Shown: positions 12,598 to 22,914 of the stretch, one piece after another
Numbering within the stretch: the stretch's first letter is position 1
How the letters are laid out: each line of letters starts with the position of its first letter
NCBI RefSeq assembly: GCF_904849725.1
Contig: NC_058522.1
Location: forward strand, 231,979,084-232,043,083
DNA length: 64,000 bases
Reading direction: 5' to 3'
From: Hordeum vulgare subsp. vulgare
Lineage: Eukaryota; Streptophyta; Magnoliopsida; Poales; Poaceae
Position numbers and translations under genes: made by a program
The notes under the pieces: model-generated
Databases searched by the model: none
What the model saw: only the letters and a program-made list of their open reading frames with translations
What the model was told of the DNA's origin: nothing

Positions 12598-14470
12598 TGT
12601 TGGGGAACGTTGCATGGGAAACAAAAAATTTCCTACACACACGCAATACCTATCCATGGAGATGATCATCTATGGGAGGGGAGTTCCGATACACATATCC
12701 TTGTAGATCGCTAAGTGGAAGCGTATATAATGCGGTTGACGTAGTGGAACATCTTCACGATCCAAATCACAGTCCGTCCCGCGATCTCATCAAGAACCGT
12801 CCCGTGATCCCATCATGAGCCATCCCGATCTAGTGCCGAACGGACGGCACCTCCACGTTTAGCACACGTGCAGCTCGATGACGATCTCCGTCTTCTTGAT
12901 CCAACAAGAGAGACGAAGAGGTAGCTGAATTCTCCGGCAGCACGACGGAGTGGCGGTAATGGTGGTAGGGCTTTGCCGTACCGTACCGAACTAGCTATGG
13001 GGTGTCACGGAGTGCTGGAGGGAGAGAGGGATGCACCTTGGCTTGAGGTGCCAAAATCCTCTCTCACCTCCACTGGATATAGGAGGGAGGGGAGGGGTGG
13101 CACCCTAGGGCAAGGCCCTAGGGTTTGGCCGAACCAAGAGGAGAGGGAGGAGTCCTCCTTCAACACAACTTAGAAGGAGTCCTCCTTCCCATTTCGGTTT
13201 TGGCCCTTTCCTCCTTTCGTTTTTCTCCCTTAACCGAAATAGCCTCTTTGGGCTGGCCGCCAGCCCACTAAGGGCTGGTGCGCCACCCTTGGGCTTCTTT
13301 GGTTCTCTCTCGGGTGGGTGTCCCCTCCCGGTAGAACTAAAGGCTGGTGCGCCACCCTTGGGCTTCTTTGGTTCTCTCTCGGGTGGGTGGCCCCTCCCGG
13401 TAGAACTCTAGAACCCATTCGTCACTCCCGGTACTTTATCGATAATGCGTGAAAACCTTCCGCAAGCCAAATGAATACTTCCTATATATCATTCTTAGTC
13501 TGCGGAGCATTTCGGAAGCCCTCGTGACGTGCGGGATCTCATCCGGGACTCCGAACAACCTTCGGTTACCAACATCAATAATTCAACCATACTGAAACAT
13601 CACTTAACCTTAAGTCTGCAGACCCTGCGGGTTCGAGAACTATGCAGACATGACCTCAGACACTCTCTGGTCAATACCAATAGCAGGACCTGGATGCCCA
13701 TATTGGCTCCTACATATTCTACGAAGATCTTATCGGTTGAACCTCTACGTCAAGGATTCAGTTTAATCACGTATGTTATTCCCATTGTCCATTGGTATGT
13801 TACTTGCCCGAGGTTCAATCGTCGGTATCTCTATACCTTGTTCAATCTCGTTATCGGCAAGTCTCTTTACTCGTTCCGTAATACAAGATCTCGTAACTAA
13901 CTCCTTGGTGACATTGCTTGGAGGGCTTATTTTGATGTCGTATTACCAAGTGGGCCCCGAGATACCTCTCTGACATACGGAGTGACAAATCCTAGTCTTG
14001 ATTCACGCCAACCCAATAGACACCTTCGGAGATACCTGTAGAGCACCTTAATAGTCACCCAGTTACGTTGTGAGGTTTGATACACACAAGGTATCCCTCG
14101 AGTGTCCGGGAGTTGCATGATCTCATGGTCATAGGAACAGATACATTGACATGCAGAAAACAATAGCAATAAACTGACACGATCATATGCTACGCTCATA
14201 GTTTGTGTCTTGTCCATCACCTCATTCTCCTAATGATGCGATCCCATTATCAAGTGACAAAACTTGTCTATGGCCAGCAAACCCTAACCATCTTTGATCA
14301 ACGAGCTACTCAACTAGAGGCTCACTAGGGATAGTGTGTCTTCTATGTATCCACACATGTACTTGAGTTTCCAATCAATACAATTCTAGCATGGATAATA
14401 AACGATTATTATGAACAAGGAAATACCATAATAACCAATTTATTATTGCCACTAGGGCATATTTCAAACA
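12598..14470 (-). repeat. Angela 5' LTR with a 69-bp duplication
   Basis: LTR of 1873 bp starting TGTTTGAAATATGCCCTAG at 14470 and ending GTTCCCCAACA at 12598. It is about 70 bp longer than the 3' LTR because of the tandem duplication at 13273-13410. The expected TATA box is altered to GGATATAGG (about 13075-13083). Confidence 0.85.
13273..13410. repeat. two tandem copies of a 69-bp unit
   Basis: Unit 1 begins at 13273 (GGCTGGTGCGCCACCCTTGG) and unit 2 at 13342 with the same start. The copies differ at about two positions. The 3' LTR (near 6700-6765) and the other Angela LTRs have one copy. Confidence 0.9.
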
Positions 14471-14505
14471 AGGACTCCCTCAACCTCCTACCCCGAGGTC
14501 TGACA

Positions 14506-15560
14506 GTTTTCACACTAACAATGTGTATCTCTCATAAATGTGTGTCCATCAAACAATTATTGTGGCAAATCAAAATAAAATCAAACTATAATACATGACA
14601 CTCCAAGCAAAACACATATCATGTGATGAATAAAAATATAGCTACACGTGACATACCGATAGAATGCAGACGAAAGAGGGGATGCCCTCCGAGGCATCCC
14701 CAGTCTTAGACGCTTGGGTCTTCCTTTAATATTACATTTATGCGCCTTGGGCATTCCCAAGCTTAGGGTCTTGCCTCTCCTTATTTCTTCATCCATTGTT
14801 GTCTCACCCGAAAGTTGAAAACTCCATCACACAAAAATCAAAAAAAACCTCGTGAGATCCATTTAGTATAATAGGCAAATCGTAAACTTTAGGTACTGTT
14901 ATAAATTGATTCATATGTAATTATTCCATGAGGTACTGTATTCTAATTTATACATGACTTATACCCCCTCATATAATCCATAGCATCATCAAAACAAGAA
15001 AACTATGCAAGCGAAAATAGAATGTGTCTGAAATAAAATAGTCTGTAGTGATCACCACTAAAATCATACTTATGTAACTCCAAAAATTCTGAAAACTTAA
15101 GAAAACATGGGGAATTTGTATACCAATTCTTCGTAAAAAAATTGCATCAATAAATAGTTACAGTAAAATCAAATAAATTCTGCATTCGACGTAAAAGTTT
15201 ATGTTTTTGCACAAGATCAATTCTACCATCATCCAAATCACCCAAAGGCTTTACTTTCACAAATACTAATTAAAACATAAAAACACAATCATTATAGTAG
15301 CGATAATCATGTCAACACACTAAAATAGAAAGTATTGGGTTGTCTCCCAATAAGTTCTTTCTTTTTACCCATGAAGATGGGCTTGGGATAATAATGATGC
15401 TTACATGAAATACAAGAATTGAAGCACAAAGAGGGCATCATAAATCATGTGAAAGACACATCTAAGTCCAACATACTTCCTATGCATATGTATTTTATAG
15501 GAAAACAAATTATCAAGACAATTAATATCTAGCATATGCAAATAGGACGAGTGAAACATT
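14506..15560 (-). other. 3' untranslated region of the Athila-like remnant
   Basis: AT-rich and non-coding. It holds family-typical segments: GGCATCCCCTC at about 14683-14702, a stretch corresponding to TTGGGAGACAACCCAATAC (15335-15355) and a polypurine run near 15355-15365. No ORF is supported. Confidence 0.6.
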
Positions 15561-15567
15561 AATAATT

Positions 15568-16115
15568 TCAACACAAAGAGAGATAATTAAGTAACATGCA
15601 CATTCCTATAACCGTATATGCATCTCTCAAAATAATTGTATGTACGATCATAATCAAACTCAACAATATAACTCTCATGTAAACATCAACTGAAGTCATA
15701 TAATCTTCCAAGGTAGTGCGATTAACATCAACTGAAGTCATGACCTCTCCAAACCCGCTTTTATCAATAATTTTGTAAGATTGATCATTCTCCAAATTAG
15801 TGGGATAATTATTATATTACCTAAAATTGACGCTCTTTCAGAGCCACTTTTAGTAGTATTGCAAATATCATTATCAATAATATATTCATCATGAATCTCA
15901 ATTGAATTTTTAAGATCACAAGAAATATCATGATTATCACCCCAATCATGATCATTAGCACAATTGATATTCACACATAGCAACATTGCGATCATGCTTT
16001 TTCATTCAATAGATGTATCCCAATAGCATTTTCATTTGGCACTTTGTTATTAGCATTGGTTTACAATAAGCAACAAGTTTGAAAAGATTAGCAAGCGGAT
16101 GAGGATCCATTAGTC
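15568..16115 (-). pseudogene. decayed internal ORF of the Athila-like remnant
   Basis: Two minus-strand fragments, 15738-15995 (HDISCDLKNSIEIHDEYIID, CNTTKSGSERASILGN) and 15568-15795 (MENDQSYKIIDKSGFGEVMT), follow an in-frame start MDPHPLANLFK near 16113. They lie between the PBS and the 3' UTR, where gag would be. Phrases such as DKSGFGEVMT recur in Sabrina-type elements, but I know no function for the product. Stops and shifts make it non-functional. Confidence 0.4.
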
Positions 16116-16237
16116 TTAGATTTTTTTTTAGTTTTTGTCCTTGTGTGTCAAAGATAATAATAGAAAACTCGGCAAGTAGTAAGTAGAATAAGTAAATGAT
16201 AGCGTGTGTAGGTACCTCACGAGAATTTGATGATGTC

Positions 16238-16255
16238 TCCCCGGTAACGGTACCA
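16238..16255 (-). other. degenerate tRNA-Asp-type PBS
   Basis: Minus strand TGGTACCGTTACCGGGGA, two changes from TGGCGCCGTTGCCGGGGA, the PBS of Athila-type elements, which is seen intact at 49612. It marks the 3' end of the minus-strand LTR. Confidence 0.75.
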
Positions 16256-17551
16256 AAAATTCTTCCTGCAACTTGTAAACTGCATTGGGATTTTCCCCAA
16301 AGAAGAGGTGAGATGCAACAAAATAGAGATAAGTATTTCCTTGAGTGAGAACCAAGGTAATTGAACGAATAGGAGAATCAGGCAAACCTCCTTTAGCAGC
16401 ACCTACACACACAAAACTAAACACTTGCACCCAACGCGGGCAAGAGAGTTGTCCAACCCCTTGAACTTGTTACTTGCAATGACTTAATATTGTTAGATAG
16501 GTAATAGAAATAAATAAAAGTCAATAAAACATAAAATAAGCAGCAGGAAATTATTTTTGAGTTTTTGTATTTATGTGTAGGTAGACCCGGGGGGCATAGT
16601 TTTGGCTAGAGGCTTCTCTCTTGAATATATCATACATTGGGTAAACAAATTAATGGTGGGAAATTGACAAAATAGCGCATAGTTATGACATGTTATTCAC
16701 AACATTGATCATGTCTATAGGCATCACATCCATAAACCAGTAGACAAACTCCTTCCTGCATCTACTACTATTACTCCACTCATCAAACGCTATCCAACAT
16801 GCATCTAGAGTATTAAGTATGAGACCGTGTAATGCTTGGAGCAAGATGACATGATGTAGACAAAGTAATACAAGTAATATGTTCACACCCTGTCGTTTTA
16901 TCCTTAATGGCAACAATACAATACGTGACATGTCCCTTTCTGTGAGTGGGATTGAGCACTGCTAGATTGATCCCATCACAACGCACCACTCCCATTGAAG
17001 ATAAATCCACCCAGTTGGCCAAACCAAACTCATAGATGAGAGAGAAATACAAAGCTATAGAAATCATGCATCAAATTATTCAGAGAATACACACTATATA
17101 TTCATGAATAATCTGATCATAACCCACAATTCATCGGATCCCAACAAACACACCGCAAAAGAGGATTACATCGCATAGATCACCTCGAGAATCGCGGTGA
17201 ACTTTGTATTGAAGATCAAAGAGAGCGAAGAAGCCATCTAGGTACTAGCTATGGACCCGTAAGTCTGTGGTGGATTACTCATACATCATCATGGAGGCAA
17301 CAAGCTTGATGTAGATGGCATCCATGATCGATTCCCCCTCCGACAGGGCACCACAAAAGGTCTCCAGATGGCCTCCAGTCAGAACAGAGACTTGCGTCCA
17401 CGAAAAAAGTGTTTTGGGTGGCTCTCTGTTGTTTTCACGATTTTAGACAATTTATGGAGGTGAAATTAGGTCAGTCTAAGCCACATGGGGCCCACAAGGC
17501 ATCAGGGCTGTGCCTACTCCTCTTGGGTGCACCCTGTTGTCTTGTCGCCTC

Positions 17552-19376
17552 TGTTGGAAATATGCCCTAGAGGCAATGATAAATAGTTATTAGTATATTT
17601 CTTGTTTAAAGATAATCGTTTATTATCCATGCTATAATTGTACTGAATGAAAACATAGATACATGTGTGGATAAATAGACAAAACAATGTCCCTAGCAAG
17701 CCTCTAGTTGGCTAGCCAGTTGATCAATGATAGTCAAGGTTTTCTGGCTATATGCAAGTGTTGTCACTTGATAACTGTATCACATCATTAGGAGAATCAT
17801 GTGATGGACTAGACCCAAACTATGAACGTAGCATATTGATCGTGTCGTTTTATTGCTATTGTTTTCTGCATGTCAAGTATTTGCTCCTATGACCATGAGA
17901 TCATATAACTCACTGGCACCGGAGGAATACCTTGTGTGCATCAAACGTCACAGCGTAACTGGGTGACTATAAAGGTGCTCTACAGGTATCTCTGAAGGTG
18001 TCCGTTGAGTTAGTATGGATCAAGACTGGGATTTGTCACTCCGTGTGATGGAGAGGTATCTCGGGGCCCACTCGGTAATGCAACATCACACACAAGTCTT
18101 GCAAGCAGTGTGACTAAGTGTAAGTCACGGGATCTTGTATTACAGAACGTGTAAAGAGACTTTCCGGTAACGAGATTGAAATAGGTATGCGGATACCGAC
18201 GATCAAATCTCGGGCAAGTAACATACCGAAGGACAAAGGGAATGACATACGGGATTATATGAATCCTCGACACTGAGGTTCAACCGATAAGATCTTTGGA
18301 GAATATGTAGGATCCAATATGGGCATCCAGGTCCCTCCATTGTATATTGACCGAGGAGTGCCTCGGGGCATGTCTACATAGTTCTCGAACCCGCAGGGTC
18401 TGCACACTTAAGGTTCGATGATGTTTTAGTATAGTTGAGTTATATGTGTGGTTACCGAATGTTGTTCGGAGTCCCGGACGAGATCACGGACGTCACGAGG
18501 GTTTCTGGAATGGTATGTAAACAAAGATTGATATATAGGATGGTTTCATTTGGTTACCGAAAAGTTTCGGGCAATTCCTGCAATGTACCGGGAGTGACAA
18601 ATGGGTTCCGGGAGTTCACCGGGAGGGGGCCACCCACCCGGGAGTGAGCCCAAGGTCATAGGGTGGCACCACAAGTCCCTAGTTGGTTGGTGGAGTCAGC
18701 CCAAGGGGCCCATGGCACCACTTAAAGAAATTCCAAAAGAAAAGAAAAAGGGAAATTGGGAGGTTGGGAGGAAGAGGAGGACTCCTTCTTCCCCAAACCG
18801 AATTGGAGGAGGAGTCCTCCTCCTCCTTGCCCGATGCACCCCTTGAGGGCTTGGCCCTCAAGGCAAGCCTCCTCCCTCTCCCTCCTATATATAGTGGTGT
18901 TTTAGGGCTGATTTGAGACAACTTTTGCCACGTGCAACTCAACCCTAGACCACATAGTTTTAGCTCTAGATTCGATTTCTGCGGAGCTCGGGCGGAGCCC
19001 TGCAGGAGTAGATCATCACCACCAACGACGCGCCGTCACGCTGCCGGAGAACTCATCTACTTCTCCGTCTTGATTGCTGGATCAAGAAGGCCGAGATCAT
19101 CGTCGAGCTGTACGTGTGTTGAACGCGGAGGTGCCATCCGTCCGGCGCTAGATTGGAACGGATCGTGGGACGGATCGCGGGACGGTTCGTGGGACGGTTC
19201 GTGGGGCGGTTCGAGGGACGTGAAGACATTTCACTACATCAACCACGTTTCTTAACGCTTCCTGCTGTGCGATCTACGAGGGTACGTTTATCCAAATCTC
19301 CTCTCGTAGATGGACATCACCATGATAGGTCTTCGTGTGCGTAGGAAAATATTTTTGTTTCCCATGCAATATTCCA
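17552..19376 (+). repeat. Angela solo LTR (plus strand)
   Basis: 1825 bp from TGTTGGAAATATGCCCTAGA to a decayed end CCCATGCAATATTCCA, where other copies read CCCATGCGACGTTCCCCAACA. No PBS or internal sequence follows; the host Athila-like LTR resumes immediately. Flanks GCCTC and CGTGT are not identical, so the TSD is lost or mutated. It has a TATA box at 18886-18893 and GGGACGGWTCG-type short repeats at 19155-19222. Confidence 0.85.
18886..18893 (+). promoter_or_regulatory. TATA box of Angela LTR
   Basis: TATATATA in the context CCTCCTATATATAGTGG, about 490 bp before the LTR end. This is the conserved downstream promoter position of BARE/Angela LTRs. Equivalent boxes stand at 21254-21261, 52675-52683 and about 55101-55110; the 3' LTR of Angela 2 has lost it. 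Confidence 0.6.
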
Positions 19377-19649
19377 CGTGTGTCGTCTGGTCTCCCTCCA
19401 AAGGTTCGAGATCCTCTTTTGGTCCAGAAAAAATTATCAAATTTTTTTATAGCATTTGGACTATGTTTGGTACTCGTTTCCTGAAGAGCCAAAAACACGC
19501 ACAAAACAACAATTGGCACTTGGGACTGGTTTAATAGGTTAGTCCCCAAAATGATATGAAATAGCATATAATTGCATATAAAGCATACAAGATTGATAAT
19601 ATAAGAGCATGGAACAATTAATAATTATCGATCCTTTGGAGAAGTATCA

Positions 19650-19776
19650 AGGGCATACAACCAACGAGCCCGTGCTCACCGCAGCCATGGCAGTGGCGGT
19701 AGAATGACCTATGTAGGGCGACTGAACCCTAGCACAAGAAGATCCTTCTGCGTGGCCTTGTCGGACGCGGTCCCGT
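19650..19776. other. 127-bp unassigned spacer
   Basis: Sequence between the end of the Athila-like LTR and the start of the CRM-like LTR (TGATGAGG at 19777). I see no ORF or TE signature; it may be the original target of one of them. Confidence 0.4.
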
Positions 19777-19920
19777 TGATGAGGACATAAATACCATTGT
19801 TACACCCACAATCCATGCGGCTATACATACTGGACCAATTACTAGAGCTCACACACGCCAATCGAATTACGAGATACTTCCATTTCTTGGACATCCTTCT
19901 AATGTTCATGAACATATGAT

Positions 19921-21736
19921 TGTTGTAAATATGCCCTAGAGGCAATAATGAATTAGTTATTATTATATTTCTTTGTTCATGATAATGGTTTATTATCCAT
20001 GCTATAATTGCATTGATTGGAAACACAAATACATGTGTGGATACATAGACAAAACACTGTCACTAGTAAACCTCTAGTTGACTAGCTCGTTGATCAAAGA
20101 TGGTCAAGGTTTCCTAAACATAGACAAGCGTTGTCACTTGATAACGGTATCACATCATTAGGAGAATCATGTGATGGACAAGACCCAAACTATGAACGTA
20201 GCATATTGATCGTGTCATTTTATTGCTATTGTTTCCTGCGTGTCAAGTATTTGTTCCTAAGACCATGAGATCATATAACTCACTGGCACCGAAGGAATAC
20301 CTTGTGTGTATCAAACGTCACAACATAACTGGGTGACTATAAAGATACTCTACAGGTATCTCTGAAGGTGTCCGTTGAGTTAGTATGGATCAAGACTGGG
20401 ATTTGTCACTCCATGTGACAGAGAGGTATCTCGGGGCCCACTCGGTAATGCAACGTCACACACAAGCCTTGCAAGCAATGTGACTAAGTGTAAGTCTCGG
20501 GATCTTGTATTACGGAACAAGAAAAGATACTTGCCGGTAACGAGATTGAAATAGGTATGCGGATACTGACGATTGAATCTCGGGCAAGTAACATATCGAA
20601 GGACAAAGGGAATGACATACGGGATTGCCTGAATCCTTGACACTGAGGTTCAACCGATAAGTTATTCGAAGAATATGTAGGTCCAATATGGGCATCCAGG
20701 TCCCGCTATTGGATATTGACCAAGGAGTACCTCGGGGCATGTCTGCATAGTTCTTGAACCCGCAGGGTCTGCACACTTAAGGTTCGACGATGTTTTAGTA
20801 TAGTTAAGTTATATGTGTGGTTACCGAATGTTGTTAGGAGTCCCGGATGAGATCACGGATGACACGAGGGTTTCCCGAATGGTCTGGAGATGAAGACTGA
20901 TATATAGGATGACCCATTTGGTTACCGGATAGTTTTCGGGCATTACCGGGAATATACATGGAGTGACGAATGGGTTCCGGGTGTTCACCGGGAGGGGCCA
21001 GCCCACCCGGGGAAGCCCATAGGCCTTAGGGGTGCCGCACCAGCCCTTGGTGGGCTGGTGGGACAGCCCAAAAGGGCCCTATGCGCAGGAGATAGAAAAT
21101 CAAAGAGAAAAGGAGAAAAAAAAGTGGGGAGGAAGGGAAGGACTCCACCTTCCAATCCTAGTTGGACTAGGATTGGAGGTGGACTCCTCCACCTCCTTGG
21201 CCGGCGGACCCTTGGGGTCTTGGACCCCAAGCAAGCCTCCCCTCCCCTCCTCCTATATATAGTGGAGTTTTTGGGCTGATTTGAGACAACTTTTTGCCTC
21301 GGCAGCCCGACCAAAAACATCACAGTTTTTCCTCTAGATCGTATTTCTGAGGAGCTCGGGCGGAGCCTTGCAGGAGTAGATCGTTCACCACCACCGGAGC
21401 GCCATCACACTGCCGGAGAACTCATCTACTTCTCCATCTTGCTTGTTGGATCAAGAAGGCCGAGATCATCGTCGAGCTGTACGTGTGCTGAACGCGGAGG
21501 TGCCGTCCGTTCGGCACTAGATCGGAGAGGATCGTGGGACGGATCGCGGGACGGTTCGCGGGGCGGATCGAGGGACGTGAAGACGTTCCACTACATCAAC
21601 CATGTTTCTTAACGCTTCCTGTTGTGCGATCTTCAAGGGTACATAGATCCAAATCTCCTCTCGTAGATGGACATCACCATGATAGGTATTCGTGCGCGTA
21701 GGAAATTTTTTGTTTCCCATGCGACGTTCTCCTACA
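19921..21736 (+). repeat. Angela 2 5' LTR
   Basis: 1816 bp ending CGACGTTCTCCTACA. TATA box at 21254-21261. Short GGGACGGWTCG-type repeats at 21529-21580. Confidence 0.92.
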
Positions 21737-22900
21737 GTGGTATCACAGCCAGGTTCATGCGTAGATGTAATCTCGAGTAGAACACAAAAGGTTTTGTGGA
21801 CGGTGATGTTCGATTTGCTGCCCTCCTTAGTCTTTTCTCAATTCAGCGGTATTGTTGGATTGAAGCGGCCCGGACCGGAATTATTCGTACGCTTACGAAA
21901 GACTAGTTTCATCGCTTGACATGCAACCTCGTTGCATAAAGATGACTGGGGGGTGTCGGTTTCTTCAACTTTAGGTTAATTGGTTTTGACCGAGGCGGTC
22001 CTTGGAGAGGTTAAATAGCAATTTGCACATCTCCGTTGTGGTATTTGCGTAAGTAAGATGCGATCTACTAGATACCCACTGCAACCACATAAAACATGCA
22101 ACAACAATTAGAGGACGTCTAACTTGTTTTTGCAGGGTATGCTTGTGATATGATATGGCCAATGACGTGATGTAATATATTGGATGTATGAGATGATCAT
22201 GTTGTAATAGTTAATATCGACTTGCACGTCGATGGTACGACAACCGGCAGGAGCCATAGGGTTGTCTTTTAACTAACGTTTCTGCTTGCAGATGCGTTTA
22301 CTATATTGCTAAGATGTAGCTTTAGTAGTAATAGCATGAGTATCACGACAACCCCGATGGAGACACGTTGATGGAGACCATGATGATGGAGATCATGGTG
22401 TGGCACCGGTGACAAGAAGATCGTGCTGGTGCTTTGATGATGGATATCAAGAAGCACATGATGATGGAGATCAAGAAGCACATCATTGTGTTCTCCCCGA
22501 CTGTGCACCGTTGTGACAGTTCGTCGTTTCGAGACACCACGTGATGATCGGGTGTGATAGACTCAACGTTCACATACAACGGGTGCAAAATAGTTGCACA
22601 CGCAGAACACTCTGGTTAAACTTGACGAGCCTAGCATGTGCAAACATGGCCTCGGAACACATGAGATCGAAAGGTCGAGCATGAATCATATAGTTGATAT
22701 GATTAGCATAGAGATGCTTATCACTGAAACTATTCTCGACTCACGTGATGATCGGACTTGAGATAGTGGATTTGGATCATGCACCACTCAAATGACTAGA
22801 GAGATGTACTTTTTGAGTGGGAGTTCTTAAGTAATATGATTAATTGAACTAATTATCATGAACATTGTCTAATGGTCTTTGCAAATTACAATGTAGATTG
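21737..22900 (+). other. Angela 2 PBS and 5' leader
   Basis: The PBS region GTGGTATCACAGCCAGG follows the LTR directly; TGGTATCACAGC differs in one base from the common initiator-Met type. The leader to about 22900 is non-coding and contains repeated GATGGAGATCA and GAAGCACATGATGATGG segments (22365-22480). It is colinear with 53158-54440. Confidence 0.8.
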
Positions 22901-22914
22901 CGCTATAGCTCTAC

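Larger units (their letters stand above)
6027..14470 (-). mobile_element. BARE-1/WIS/Angela copia element, full length, TSD AGGAC
   Basis: Minus-strand element with both LTRs (12598-14470 and 6027-about 7830), a PBS, a 5' UTR and a decayed gag-pol. It is flanked by perfect AGGAC duplications (6022-6026, 14471-14475). The LTR terminus at the left reads TATTGG instead of TGTTGG. The pol-LTR junction near 7830 is deleted: it lacks the polypurine tract and the first bases of the 3' LTR. Inserted into the LTR of the element at 4556-14505. Confidence 0.9.
4556..14505 (-). mobile_element. LTR retrotransposon fragment (LTR plus gag-like region), interrupted by Angela
   Basis: On the minus strand this consists of an LTR starting TGTCAGACCTCGGGG (14505) and ending GACACCGACA (5587), followed by TTGGTGCTTTCAC and a gag-like frame, then cut off at 4556 by the copia LTR. 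The LTR is split by the Angela element 6027-14470. The family is common in wheat-type genomes, but I do not assign a name. No RT or integrase is present in the retained part. Confidence 0.65.
5587..14505 (-). repeat. LTR (about 470 bp) split by Angela insertion
   Basis: The LTR consists of 5587-6026 and 14476-14505 (the latter after the target duplication 14471-14475). It begins TGTCAG and ends CCGACA on the minus strand. The part at 5640-6026 has the usual pattern for this family, with a stretch rich in GATCTACC/CTCTCC motifs and a terminal CCTTAATCCAGGAC. The two pieces join cleanly at AGGAC. Confidence 0.7.
14506..19649 (-). mobile_element. Athila-like (Sabrina/WHAM-type) gypsy remnant, internally deleted
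   Basis: On the minus strand this comprises an LTR (19649-19377 then 17551-16258), a tRNA-Asp-type PBS (16255-16238), about 600 bp of decayed coding-like sequence and a long 3' untranslated region ending at 14506, where the preceding LTR abuts. The LTR is split by an Angela solo LTR. The 3' part matches in character the 3' UTR of the plus-strand relative at 59069-61617, for example CTTGGGGATGCC/GGCATCCCCTC motifs. gag and protease are largely missing. Confidence 0.7.
16258..19649 (-). repeat. Athila-like LTR split by an Angela solo LTR
   Basis: Two parts: 19649-19377 (start TGATACTTCTCCAAAGGATC) and 17551-16258, together about 1.57 kb. They match in order and character the LTR at 48090-49608, including the TATCAATTG...GAGAGAAGCCACTAGTGAAAC-type 3' section. 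It carries no ORF of its own. Confidence 0.7.

Noticed and set aside
18601..19344. Several ORFs in the Angela LTR (also in the other copies)
   Set aside because: LTR sequence, not conserved as protein between copies; shadows of GC-rich U3/R.
17547..19381. Target duplication around the Angela solo LTR
   Set aside because: GCCTC and CGTGT do not match; a partial TGTCGCCT/TGTCGTCT similarity is too weak to claim.
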